A DNA stretch of 64,000 nt from Roseivirga echinicomitans (GTDB taxonomy: Bacteria > Bacteroidota > Bacteroidia > Cytophagales > Cyclobacteriaceae): contig NZ_LRDB01000012.1 in assembly GCF_001592935.1 (NCBI RefSeq), positions 328,162 through 392,161 on the forward strand. The letters run 5' to 3'. Positions 17,163 through 25,996 of the stretch are shown one piece after another. Position 1 is the stretch's first letter. Each line of letters begins with the position of its first letter. The translations under genes were made by a program, and so were the position numbers. Below the pieces are notes generated by a model. It was not told the DNA's origin. It worked only from the letters and a program-made list of their open reading frames with translations, and ran no database searches.

Positions 17163-18278
17163 TTAGTTCAAGTGATTTTTCACATCTACATAAGGTAAGT
17201 CAAAAGCTTCAGCAACGGCTCGATAAACCACATCACCTTTGATTACATTCAGTCCAAGCTCTAATTCCTTGTTCTCAGTACAAGCTTTCTTCCATCCTTT
17301 ATTGGCCAATTGAATAGCATAAGGTAAAGTTGCGTTAGTAAGCGCAACGGTAGAAGTATAAGGTACTGCGCCTGGCATGTTCGCTACACAGTAGTGAACG
17401 ATGTCGTCAATAATGAAAGTAGGATCCTCATGGGTAGTTGGTCTACAAGTTTCAATACAACCTCCTTGGTCAACAGCAACGTCAACAAGAACCGTTCCCT
17501 TTTGCATGTCTTTCAACATGTCTCTAGTGATCAAGTTAGGCGCTTTTGCACCCGGTATTAATACCGCACCAATGATCAAATCCATAATAGGAATAAGTTC
17601 ACGAATGTTTACTTCACTAGAATAACGAGTTACCACATTTGCTGGCATTACATCGTTCAAATAGCGCAAACGATCAAGGTTGATGTCCATAATGGTTACT
17701 TGAGCACCAAGGCCAGCAGCCATTTTAGCAGCTTGAGTACCAACGACTCCACCACCTAGAACAAGCACTCTGCCTGGGCTAACGCCTGGTACACCGCCAA
17801 GTAATACACCTTTTCCCTTAATTGGTTTTTCAAGGTATTTAGCGCCTTGTTGGGTCGCCATTCTACCAGCTACTTCCGACATAGGAATCAAAAGAGGTAA
17901 TGAGCGGTCAGCTTTTTCAACTGTCTCATAAGCCAAGCAAACTGAACGATTTTCAATCATCGCTTTAGTCAATGGCTCGTAAGAAGCAAAGTGGAAATAA
18001 GTGAATAGCAACTGACCTTCTTTGATCAATTTATACTCGCTTTCGATCGGTTCTTTAACCTTCATGATCATTTCCGCAATGTCATATACAGCTTCGATAG
18101 TAGGCAATATTTTAGCCCCTATACTCTCGTATAAGTCATTTGGGAAACCACTATTGAAGCCCGCATTATCCTGAACATAAACCGTGTGACCACGCTTAAT
18201 AAGTTCTAAGGCACCACCGGGGGTTAAAGCAACCCTGTTTTCATTGTTTTTAATTTCGATTGGTACACCAATGATCAT
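17163..18278 (-). CDS. ald: Alanine dehydrogenase
   Basis: The enzyme interconverts L-alanine and pyruvate with NAD. The 371-residue protein begins with the family signature MIIGVPIEIKNNENRVALTPGGA. The NAD-binding loop is GRVLVLGGGVVGTQAAKMAAGLGA (about 168-191). VDVAVDQGGCIET and FIIDDIVHYCVANMPGAVPYTST are conserved active-site segments. The length matches the usual 370 residues. It is divergent from the fused E1 gene, and both enzymes act on pyruvate or related 2-oxoacids. A -7 box lies at 18305-18312. Confidence 0.96.
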   Translation of the reverse strand: MIIGVPIEIKNNENRVALTPGGALELIKRGHTVYVQDNAGFNSGFPNDLYESIGAKILPTIEAVYDIAEMIMKVKEPIESEYKLIKEGQLLFTYFHFASYEPLTKAMIENRSVCLAYETVEKADRSLPLLIPMSEVAGRMATQQGAKYLEKPIKGKGVLLGGVPGVSPGRVLVLGGGVVGTQAAKMAAGLGAQVTIMDINLDRLRYLNDVMPANVVTRYSSEVNIRELIPIMDLIIGAVLIPGAKAPNLITRDMLKDMQKGTVLVDVAVDQGGCIETCRPTTHEDPTFIIDDIVHYCVANMPGAVPYTSTVALTNATLPYAIQLANKGWKKACTENKELELGLNVIKGDVVYRAVAEAFDLPYVDVKNHLN

Positions 18279-18304
18279 GATATCTGAATTTTAATGTTAC
18301 TGGG

Positions 18305-18312
18305 CAAATATA
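18305..18312 (-). promoter_or_regulatory. -7 element of ald
   Basis: The complement reads TATATTTG (TAnnTTTG), 27 bases upstream of the ald ATG. A CAAA at 18336-18339 could be -33 but the 23-base spacing is long. The divergent intergenic region 18279-18613 (335 bases) holds this element, the E1 promoter at 18537-18568, and otherwise only A/T-rich sequence. Confidence 0.45.
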
Positions 18313-18536
18313 GTAAGCTAGACTTCAAACGATTGCAAAGATTAGAGAAAAAAGCTCCTGTTGATAAAAAAGGTTTCTGCTCTCTACACAATAGGCATCT
18401 TAGATGAAAGTTTTTAACTTAAACATAAAGAGAAATAAAATTTCGGCTTACTGATTTGTTTGAAATAATATTCTGTTTAACTAAAAATTAGTTTATTTTA
18501 TTCTGTGTTCCCGTTCATAACATAGGCTCAGCCAAA

Positions 18537-18568
18537 TTTGATTCGTATCAGTAAAGTTGTATTTTTGT
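18537..18568 (+). promoter_or_regulatory. Promoter of the fused E1 gene
   Basis: TTTG (18537-18540), a 20-base spacer and TATTTTTG (18561-18568) match the consensus exactly. The start is expected near 18575, a leader of about 40 bases to the TTG start codon. Confidence 0.6.
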
Positions 18569-18613
18569 TAACCTTTGAGTTAGAGGTGCATTGAAAATTT
18601 AACGTTTAGGATA

Positions 18614-21019
18614 TTGGGAGCGACTAAGACAGATAGAAAACTGAGTATAGGAGTAGAGGAGATATTGAACGATTATCGTTTGGCATGCGAAAGCAGAGAA
18701 GCGAGTTTGATGGGGCGAAAGGAAGTTTTCATGGGTAAAGCCAAGTTTGGCATTTTTGGAGACGGTAAAGAGGTCGCTCAAATTGCAATGGCAAAAGCCT
18801 TTAAAAACGGTGATTTCCGCTCTGGCTATTACCGTGACCAAACTTTTATGTTTGCAATTGGTCAGCTTAGTGTTCAGGAATATTTTGCCCAATTGTATGC
18901 TCATACAGATGTCAAAGCAGAACCTGCAAGTGGAGGGCGCTCCATGAATGGCCACTTCGGTACTCGACTTTTAGACGAAAACGGAGCGTGGAAGAAGCAA
19001 ACGGAAATGAAAAATTCCAGCGCTGATATTTCCCCAACTGCTGGCCAAATGCCAAGACTTTTAGGTTTGGCTTATGCCTCAAAACTTTACCGCCAGAATA
19101 AAGACTTACATCAATTCTCTGATTTCTCAATAACCGGAAACGAAGTTGCCTTTGGTACTATTGGTAATGCCTCAACTTCTGAAGGCCCGTTTTTCGAATC
19201 GATTAATGCTGCTGGCGTTTTGCAAGTGCCTATGGTGATGTCGGTTTGGGATGATGAATATGGGATTTCCGTTCCTAAAGAATTCCATACTACTAAGGGA
19301 AGTATTTCTGAGTTCTTGGCTGGAATACAGCGCACAAAGGATAAAGCAGGCTTTGAGGTATTTGTTGTAAAAGGTTGGGATTACATGGCTTTGGTTGAAA
19401 CCTTTGAAAAGGCAGCAAGAATTGCGAGAGAAGAACATGTGCCTACCTTGATTCATGTTATAGAAATGACACAGCCTCAAGGGCACTCTACTTCTGGATC
19501 TCATGAAAGGTATAAGTCGAAAGATAGACTTCAGTGGGAGGCTGATTTTGATTGCCTAAAGAAAATGAGGGAATGGATTTTGGAGAACGAGCTGGCCCAA
19601 GAAGCTGATTTAGAACTCATAGAAAAAGAAGCCAAAGAAGGGGCCAAGTTAGCGAAAACTGCTGCTTGGAATGCCTTCATGGAAGATATAAAGAACGAAC
19701 AATCCGAAGCCATTGCTGTCATTGAGAGATGTGCAGAAGACAGCAATTTTATTGGTGAAATACATCAAGCAGCCTCTGACTTGAAAAAAACAATGAATCC
19801 AATCCGTTTGGATTCCATCAAGGCGGTCAAAAAAGTACTGAGGCTTACGCGTTCGGAAAATACCGAAGCAAGAGCAGAATTAGTCACATGGTTGAATAAT
19901 GCCTTAGCGAAGAATAAAGAAAGATTTAGTTCTCACTTACTGAGTGAATCTGCGCAATCGGCTTTAAAAGTTGAAGAGGTGAAACCGGATTTTTCGGATG
20001 AATCTCCTTTGGTTGATGGCCGAGAAGTGCTTCAAGCTTGTTTTGATGCAGCCTTAGCGCGTGACCCAAGAGTTTTTGCCATTGGCGAAGATGTTGGTAA
20101 GATCGGAGATGTAAACCAGGCATTCGCTGGCTTGCAAGATAAGTTTGGATCACTAAGAGTTACCGATACCGGTATTCGTGAGGCCACCATTATTGGGCAA
20201 GGAATTGGTGCGGCACTGAGGGGATTAAGACCAATTACTGAAATTCAGTATTTAGATTACTTACTTTATGCCATTCAGATCCTTTCAGACGATTTAGCTT
20301 CATTACAATATAGAACAGCTGGAGGGCAGAAAGCACCATTGATTATTAGAACAAGAGGTCATAGACTTGAAGGTGTATGGCATTCAGGTTCGCCAATGGG
20401 AATGATTTTGAGCAGTCTTCGTGGAATTCACGTATTGGTGCCACGAAACATGACGCAGGCGGCTGGGTTCTATAACACCATGCTAAAAGCCGATGAGCCT
20501 GCTTTGATTATCGAATGTTTGAATGGCTATCGTTTGAAAGAACGAATCCCAAATAATGTTGGTGAGTTCACTTTACCTTTGGGTGTGCCTGAAGTACTGA
20601 AAGAAGGCACGGACATGACTGTAGTGACTTATGGTTCTATGTGTAGAATTGTAATGCAAGCAGCTGAAGAATTGGAAGAGATTGGCATTTCTGTCGAAGT
20701 GATCGATGTTCAAACCTTACTTCCTTTTGATGTTCATCATTCAATTGTGGATTCGATTAAGAAGACCAACAGGGTAATCTTTGCTGATGAAGATGTGCCA
20801 GGAGGCGCTTCTGCTTATATGATGCAGAAAGTAGTGGAGGAGCAAGGTGCTTACTTCCATTTAGATTCTCAGCCAGTAACGATTGCAGCAAAAGAACACA
20901 GACCAGCATATGCTTCTGATGGAGATTATTTCTCTAAACCAAGTGTAGAAACTGTTTTCGATACCGCTTATGCGCTAATGAGCGAAGTAAATCCAACGAA
21001 ATTCCCAGAGTTGTATTAA
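18614..21019 (+). CDS. 2-oxoacid dehydrogenase E1 component, fused alpha and beta subunits
   Basis: This 801-residue thiamine-diphosphate enzyme joins the E1 alpha part (about 1-400) and the E1 beta part (about 465-801) in one chain. The fused form is common in Bacteroidota and is pyruvate- or branched-chain-type. In alpha, GNASTSEGPFFESINAAGVLQVP is the ThDP/Mg segment. In beta, FAIGEDVGKIGDVNQAFAGLQ and RVTDTGIREATIIGQGIGAALRGLRPI are diagnostic. The start is TTG 18614; no ATG fits better and a stop lies at 18593. Substrate specificity (pyruvate or branched-chain) is not decidable. E2 and E3 genes are not nearby. Confidence 0.9.
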   Translation: MGATKTDRKLSIGVEEILNDYRLACESREASLMGRKEVFMGKAKFGIFGDGKEVAQIAMAKAFKNGDFRSGYYRDQTFMFAIGQLSVQEYFAQLYAHTDVKAEPASGGRSMNGHFGTRLLDENGAWKKQTEMKNSSADISPTAGQMPRLLGLAYASKLYRQNKDLHQFSDFSITGNEVAFGTIGNASTSEGPFFESINAAGVLQVPMVMSVWDDEYGISVPKEFHTTKGSISEFLAGIQRTKDKAGFEVFVVKGWDYMALVETFEKAARIAREEHVPTLIHVIEMTQPQGHSTSGSHERYKSKDRLQWEADFDCLKKMREWILENELAQEADLELIEKEAKEGAKLAKTAAWNAFMEDIKNEQSEAIAVIERCAEDSNFIGEIHQAASDLKKTMNPIRLDSIKAVKKVLRLTRSENTEARAELVTWLNNALAKNKERFSSHLLSESAQSALKVEEVKPDFSDESPLVDGREVLQACFDAALARDPRVFAIGEDVGKIGDVNQAFAGLQDKFGSLRVTDTGIREATIIGQGIGAALRGLRPITEIQYLDYLLYAIQILSDDLASLQYRTAGGQKAPLIIRTRGHRLEGVWHSGSPMGMILSSLRGIHVLVPRNMTQAAGFYNTMLKADEPALIIECLNGYRLKERIPNNVGEFTLPLGVPEVLKEGTDMTVVTYGSMCRIVMQAAEELEEIGISVEVIDVQTLLPFDVHHSIVDSIKKTNRVIFADEDVPGGASAYMMQKVVEEQGAYFHLDSQPVTIAAKEHRPAYASDGDYFSKPSVETVFDTAYALMSEVNPTKFPELY

Positions 21020-21065
21020 TTACTTGAGTGATATTAGAAACCTGAAATGGGTTCATAAGAAATAA

Positions 21066-21099
21066 AAAGGGCTTCAACCAATATTGGTTGAAGCCCTTT
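21066..21099. terminator. Bidirectional terminator between the E1 gene and the haem-binding protein gene
   Basis: A perfect 34-base palindrome (arms AAAGGGCTTCAACCAAT and its complement) lies between the convergent genes. It has A/T runs at both ends and serves both directions. Confidence 0.9.
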
Positions 21100-21120
21100 C
21101 TTTTGATCATCAGTTCTTGA

Positions 21121-21600
21121 TTAATTTTCTGTTTCTGTCTCTGCTGCAATATTTGCTCTTTCCGCGTTGGCCCATTTCCTTAATTTTTCAATCTGCTCAT
21201 CAGAAAGCTTGGCCTCTTTGTGCATTGGAAGGTAATTAGGAAGCGGCATTTCACGCTTTTCTACCATTTCTACCATTTCTTCTAGCTTGTGGTCTCTTCT
21301 GCGGGCGGTAAAAGTACCCCAAAGTGAGAAGTTTAATTCATCTCTGCCATGCTCAATATGGTCGCCAATCCACCAGTTTAATGGAGCTACATTGGCGTAC
21401 CAAGGGTAACGTGGTTGATTGGAATGACAATCGTAGCAAGAAGCTTTTAGCATTGCGGCTATTTCTTTATCTACATTGAGTAGACCAATAATGTCATTGT
21501 CAGTAACAGGCTCATTAATTTTTTCAGGCCTTTTGATGAATTGGATAACAACAAATGCAAAGAAAACGAAGAGAAGAATGTAACGAAGTATTTTTTTCAT
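21121..21600 (-). CDS. Haem-binding domain protein (c-type cytochrome-like)
   Basis: The 159-residue protein has an N-terminal membrane anchor (about 5-22) and a covalent haem motif CYDCH (C55-H59) in LKASCYDCHSNQPRYPWYANVAPLNWWIGDHIEHGR. The motif and the following PWYAxVAPxxWW segment define the Haem_bd family. The C-terminal EMPLPNYLPMHKEAKLSDEQIEKLRKWA is also typical and supplies a possible axial Met. It faces the periplasm and probably carries electrons or senses redox state. The gene is monocistronic. Confidence 0.88.
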   Translation of the reverse strand: MKKILRYILLFVFFAFVVIQFIKRPEKINEPVTDNDIIGLLNVDKEIAAMLKASCYDCHSNQPRYPWYANVAPLNWWIGDHIEHGRDELNFSLWGTFTARRRDHKLEEMVEMVEKREMPLPNYLPMHKEAKLSDEQIEKLRKWANAERANIAAETETEN

Positions 21601-21729
21601 GATTAAGAATTAGCAGTGAAAAAATCGGTGCTATTCCAAATATGAAAAATAAATCTGTATAAAATTAGACGCTGGTGTAAAAAATAAGAAAGTCGCAGAC
21701 TCTTAAGGCTGCGACTGTTGTGTGTATTC

Positions 21730-22026
21730 TTAGAAGATGAAGTTCAGGAATTCGAAAGCTCCCCAGAAGAGTAAAAGAGAGACCGCTGTGCTGGCCGTAA
21801 TCAAAAGGAGTGTTTTCTTTCTTTCTTCTAATTGCTCTTGTTGAATCTGTGTTCTGATCTTTTTTGAACCTAAGGCACTGAGTGTTTTAAAAGTGTATTT
21901 GCGCCCAGACGGTTGAATGAATTTGTTTGCTGATTTAATGTTAAAAGATCCTCCTCTGTTTAATAGAGCCCTATTGTTTAACATTGTGTTGTTCGCATCT
22001 AATATAAAACCTATTCCGCTTGCCAT
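21730..22026 (-). CDS. Tail-anchored small membrane protein, unknown function
   Basis: I place the start at ATG 22026 (98 residues). An ATG 45 bases upstream also exists but adds a less typical sequence. The protein begins MASGIGFILDANNTMLNNRALLNR, continues with a basic stretch and a Gln/Glu/Lys-rich helix, and ends with one membrane helix (about 75-96). Proteins with this start occur in other Bacteroidota in my recollection; no function is known. The orientation is probably N-in with a C-terminal anchor. Confidence 0.65.
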   Translation of the reverse strand: MASGIGFILDANNTMLNNRALLNRGGSFNIKSANKFIQPSGRKYTFKTLSALGSKKIRTQIQQEQLEERKKTLLLITASTAVSLLLFWGAFEFLNFIF

Positions 22027-22207
22027 GATTTTTTTAAGTTTAGTGACATGTAGGTTTTCGTGAAAAAGCACCTTAGGGTTCCTCGCTGAGGGTAAGTGGT
22101 AGGAGACTTGGGTAAAGGGTTGGAGTCACTGGGTAAAGTCACATTTTCAACTCTGAAAGCCTGATTGGAGCAAACAGACCTTTTGATTTTTTAGTGAAGT
22201 TATGGGC

Positions 22208-23527
22208 CTAGTGTTTTTCGAAAACCATTTCTGGTTCTTCAACAGCTACTGTGCCGTTCTCGTTGATGGACTTCAGTGTTACCGTTTTTAGCTCATTGAT
22301 GAGCATCGGGTCATATTTAGCAGCAACACGTACATAGTTTTCCGTGAAACCGTGCATCATACCGTTCTCAATATCATTCTCAAAGAGTACAGTAGCAGTA
22401 GAACCTAGGTTCTCTCTATAGAACTGTTGTTTCTTTTTCTCTGAAAGAATACGGAGCATCTTTGATCGCTCTTTTCTTTCCTTTAAAGGAACTCGCCCTT
22501 CCATTTCTGGGGCGGCAGTATTTGCTCTTTCAGAATAAGTGAAAACGTGGAGGTAAGAGATATTTAACTCGTTTAAGAAGTTATAAGTATCTAAAAAGTC
22601 TTCGTGTGTTTCGCCCGGAAAACCAACAATGACATCTACGCCAATACAGCAATTGGGCATCAACTGTTTGATTTTGTTAATCCTATCCTCGTACAATTCC
22701 CTCAAATAACGCCTGCGCATTCTTCTGAGCGTTTTGTTGTTTCCAGATTGCAATGGAATATGGAAGTGAGGAACGAAACGTTTAGAGCTTGAAGTGAATT
22801 CAATGATTTCGTTGGTGAGCAAATTGGGCTCGATAGAAGAAATTCGAATACGATCAATGCCTTCTACTTCATCAATAGCTTTTACCAAGTCTACAAAGCG
22901 CTCAGTCCTTTTGCCATCTTGAATCCCGAAATCGCCAATGTTAACGCCTGTCAGTACAACCTCCTTTACTTCAGTCGCAGCAATTTCTCGTGCCGAACTC
23001 AAAATGTTCTCCACACTGTCGCTTCTGCTTTTGCCTCGCGCCAGTGGGATTGTACAAAACGCACAATGGTAATTACAGCCGTCTTGTACTTTTAAGAAAG
23101 TACGTGTTCTGTCATTAATAGAGTATGCATTATTAAAAGCGGTTGCTTCTTTAATTTCGGAAGCTAGCACTTGCGTAGTTTCTGGTTTTACAAAACCATC
23201 CAGTAATTCAATGAGCCTGAATTTTTCGGCAGCGCCTAAAACCGCATCAACTCCGGGTATTTCAGAAATTTCCTTGGGTTTTAACTGTGCATAGCAACCA
23301 ATAATGGCTACATAGCCGTCAGGGTTTATACTCTGGGCTTCGCGAACAATCTTTGCACACTTTTTATCAGCATTATCAGTCACCGAGCAGGTATTGATAA
23401 TGAAAATGTCTGGCGTTTCAGAGAATTCCACCTTTTGATAACCCTTTTCAGCGAACTGACGGGAAATGGTGGAGGTTTCTGAAAAATTCAGTTTACAACC
23501 TAGTGTATAAAATGCTACTTTTCTCAT
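22208..23527 (-). CDS. mtaB: tRNA t6A37 methylthiotransferase MtaB
   Basis: This radical-SAM enzyme adds a methylthio group to t6A37 in ANN-decoding tRNAs. From ATG 23527 it is 439 residues. The N-terminal UPF0004 domain provides three cluster cysteines (TLGCKLN, NTCSVT, and the C of DKKC). The radical-SAM motif is CNYHCAFC in QDGCNYHCAFCTIPLARG, and a TRAM domain ends the protein. A TTG at 23539 would extend it by four residues, but it lies inside the -7 box, so the ATG is preferred. Confidence 0.93.
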   Translation of the reverse strand: MRKVAFYTLGCKLNFSETSTISRQFAEKGYQKVEFSETPDIFIINTCSVTDNADKKCAKIVREAQSINPDGYVAIIGCYAQLKPKEISEIPGVDAVLGAAEKFRLIELLDGFVKPETTQVLASEIKEATAFNNAYSINDRTRTFLKVQDGCNYHCAFCTIPLARGKSRSDSVENILSSAREIAATEVKEVVLTGVNIGDFGIQDGKRTERFVDLVKAIDEVEGIDRIRISSIEPNLLTNEIIEFTSSSKRFVPHFHIPLQSGNNKTLRRMRRRYLRELYEDRINKIKQLMPNCCIGVDVIVGFPGETHEDFLDTYNFLNELNISYLHVFTYSERANTAAPEMEGRVPLKERKERSKMLRILSEKKKQQFYRENLGSTATVLFENDIENGMMHGFTENYVRVAAKYDPMLINELKTVTLKSINENGTVAVEEPEMVFEKH

Positions 23528-23536
23528 TTCGGGCTG

Positions 23537-23544
23537 CAAATCTA
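23537..23544 (-). promoter_or_regulatory. -7 element of mtaB, almost touching the start codon
   Basis: The complement reads TAGATTTG (TAnnTTTG) and ends 9 bases before the ATG at 23527. Transcription would begin within a few bases of the start codon, giving a leaderless or nearly leaderless mRNA. No clear -33 TTTG was found. Confidence 0.4.
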
Positions 23545-23602
23545 AGCATTTAACTTCTGATTCAGAAGCTTTAGCCTCGTAGTGACCCTGTTTGAGATGA
23601 AT

Positions 23603-23734
23603 GGGTGTTTTCTTTGGGTTGAAAATTGTCGATTGAACCTGTTTTTTGGGTGTTTTCTGTTTTTTTCTAAAAAACTGGTTAAAAAAACACCCTGTTTCTA
23701 AATTAATGTCTGTAATTCATTTACTTTTGGGTGT
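23603..23734. promoter_or_regulatory. Repeat-rich control region of glnN
   Basis: GGGTGTTTTCT occurs at 23603-23613 and 23648-23658. An inverted copy AAAACACCC (23684-23692) could pair with GGGTGTTTT (23648-23656) across a 27-base loop. A further GGGTGT lies at 23729-23734, just after a -7-like TACTTTTG (23722-23729). The arrangement suggests several binding sites for a nitrogen regulator in front of glutamine synthetase. Confidence 0.45.
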
Positions 23735-23760
23735 AAATTTTAACCAACCTGTTCTAACGT

Positions 23761-25923
23761 ATGTCAAATCAACGTCAGCGAGCGCTCAATATCGTTCAAA
23801 CCAGAACTACGGAGCGTGTTTTCGCCCCAGCAGACAAAATTTCAGATTTCTTTGCCGATGATGTCTTCACACTTGAGAAAATGAGGTCGACCTTGACCCC
23901 TGAAACTTTCAAGAAAGTAGAGGCTGTTATTAAAAAAGGAAGAAAAATCGACCTAGAAACTGCCAGCGAGGTGGCTTCAGCAGTTAAAACGTGGGCCCTT
24001 TCTAAAGGTACTACTCATTACACACACTGGTTCCAGCCATTAACAGGATCAACTGCTGAAAAGCATGATTCTTTCTTTGATGCCCAAAAGGGGATTGAAG
24101 TGCTGAAGGGTAGTGCGTTGATTCAACAAGAGCCAGATGCTTCTTCTTTCCCGAATGGAGGAATCAGAAGTACTTTTGAGGCGCGTGGTTATACCGCTTG
24201 GGATCCTACTTCTCCAATATTTATTTGGGGTAGAACCTTATGTATTCCGACCATCTTTGTTTCCTACACAGGTGAAGCACTTGATCATAAAGTACCTTTA
24301 TTGAAGGCGGTTGAGGCAGTTGATAAAGCAGCAACTAAGGTTTGTCAGCTTTTCGATAGAAACGTAACAGGTGTTAGTGTTTCATTGGGTGTTGAACAAG
24401 AATACTTTGTGATCGACAAAGCGTTATTCAATGCACGTCCAGACTTAGTAATGAGTGGAAGAACCATTTTCGGTCATCACCCAGCAAGAGGACAACAGTT
24501 GGATGATCATTACTTTGGTGCTATTCCAAGCCGTGTTTATAACTTCATGAAGGACTTCGAAATTGAGTCTTTGAAATTGGGAATTCCTGTAATGACCCGT
24601 CACAACGAAGTGGCTCCAGCTCAGTTTGAAGTGGCTCCTTTGTACGAAGACATTAACATTGCCACTGACCACAATTCATTGATGATGGATGTGATGGATC
24701 GTGTTGCTGAAAGACACGACTTGAAAGTGCTTTTCCACGAAAAGCCATTTGCGGGACTTAACGGTTCAGGAAAACATAACAACTGGTCGATAATTACTAC
24801 AACTGGAGTGAATGTATTCCAGCCTAGTTCCAGCGCAAGAGAAAATTTGCAATTCCTTACTTTCTTAGTGACCACCATCAAGGCCATTCACGAACATCCT
24901 GGAATGTTAAGAGCGAGTATTGCTTCTGCTGGTAACGACCACAGGTTGGGTGCTAATGAGGCACCTCCAGCAATTATGTCGGTGTTTGTGGGTTCTGAGC
25001 TTACTTCGGTTTTAGATGAATTAGCAAACAACGGAAACCTTAAAGTAGATAAAGGTGACAACATGTACATGAAGTTGGGGATTGATAAGATACCTCAGAT
25101 CATACTAGACAATACGGATAGGAACAGAACTTCTCCATTTGCCTTTACAGGAAACAAGTTTGAGTTCAGGGCTGTTGGTTCTGATCAGAATGTGGCCGAG
25201 CCAATGACTGTACTTAACCTAATTGTAGCGAACCAACTAAAGGAGTTCTACAATGAGGTAAGTGCACTGATTAGCAAGGGTGATGATAAGAAAATGGCCA
25301 TTGTTAATGTATTGAGAAAGTACATTAAAGACTCTAAGTCGGTGCTGTTTGAAGGAGACGGATATTCTGAAGAATGGGCAGATGAGGCCAAGAAAAGAGG
25401 ACTTCCGAATGTTAAAGATACGGCTAGGGCGCTTGATGCGTATGTGACTAAGGATTCCATCAAAATGTTTGAGGAATTTAAGGTAATGAACGCTGTTGAG
25501 CTTGAGGCAAGGAACGAAATTCAGCTTGAAAACTACATTCTGAAATTGCAGATCGAAGCTAGGTTAATGGGTGAAATTGCAATGAATATGATTCTTCCTG
25601 CTGCTGTTGATTACCAAAGTAGGCTCATGGACAATGCCAGTAAACTAGCAGGCTTAGGGCTTGATAATACTCACGTAATGGCTGTTGTTAATAAGGTTAA
25701 TAACCATATTAAGACTATCCAGACGAAAGTAGAAGCGATGAACGATGAGAGGGGCGAGGTTAACCACATTGAAGAGTCTAGAGATAGAGCAATTGCTTAT
25801 TGCGATAGAATTAAAGGGAAATACTTTAATGAAATCCGTAATGCCGTGGATAAACTTGAGTTACTTGTTGACGATGAGGATTGGCCTTTATTGAAATATA
25901 GAGAGATGCTTTTCTTGAGATAA
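23761..25923 (+). CDS. glnN: Glutamine synthetase type III
   Basis: It condenses glutamate and ammonia to glutamine using ATP. The 720-residue length and motifs are those of GSIII, the large dodecameric form usual in Bacteroidota. VSLGVEQEYFVID (about 207-219) carries catalytic Glu residues. HNEVAPAQFEVAP (about 281-293), FHEKPFAGLNGSGKHNNWS (about 325-343) and GNDHRLGANEAPPAI line the active site. The start ATG follows directly after a repeat-rich promoter region, and a strong terminator follows the gene, so it is transcribed alone. Confidence 0.95.
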   Translation: MSNQRQRALNIVQTRTTERVFAPADKISDFFADDVFTLEKMRSTLTPETFKKVEAVIKKGRKIDLETASEVASAVKTWALSKGTTHYTHWFQPLTGSTAEKHDSFFDAQKGIEVLKGSALIQQEPDASSFPNGGIRSTFEARGYTAWDPTSPIFIWGRTLCIPTIFVSYTGEALDHKVPLLKAVEAVDKAATKVCQLFDRNVTGVSVSLGVEQEYFVIDKALFNARPDLVMSGRTIFGHHPARGQQLDDHYFGAIPSRVYNFMKDFEIESLKLGIPVMTRHNEVAPAQFEVAPLYEDINIATDHNSLMMDVMDRVAERHDLKVLFHEKPFAGLNGSGKHNNWSIITTTGVNVFQPSSSARENLQFLTFLVTTIKAIHEHPGMLRASIASAGNDHRLGANEAPPAIMSVFVGSELTSVLDELANNGNLKVDKGDNMYMKLGIDKIPQIILDNTDRNRTSPFAFTGNKFEFRAVGSDQNVAEPMTVLNLIVANQLKEFYNEVSALISKGDDKKMAIVNVLRKYIKDSKSVLFEGDGYSEEWADEAKKRGLPNVKDTARALDAYVTKDSIKMFEEFKVMNAVELEARNEIQLENYILKLQIEARLMGEIAMNMILPAAVDYQSRLMDNASKLAGLGLDNTHVMAVVNKVNNHIKTIQTKVEAMNDERGEVNHIEESRDRAIAYCDRIKGKYFNEIRNAVDKLELLVDDEDWPLLKYREMLFLR

Positions 25924-25946
25924 GGAAAACGATTTTATAAATTTTG

Positions 25947-25976
25947 AAACCACTTCTGGAAGGGAGTGGTTTTTTT
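25947..25976 (+). terminator. Terminator of glnN
   Basis: AAACCACT (25947-25954) pairs with AGTGGTTT (25965-25972) across a 10-base loop and runs into T residues. Confidence 0.8.
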
Positions 25977-25996
25977 ATGGTATGTTTCTAATGGCT

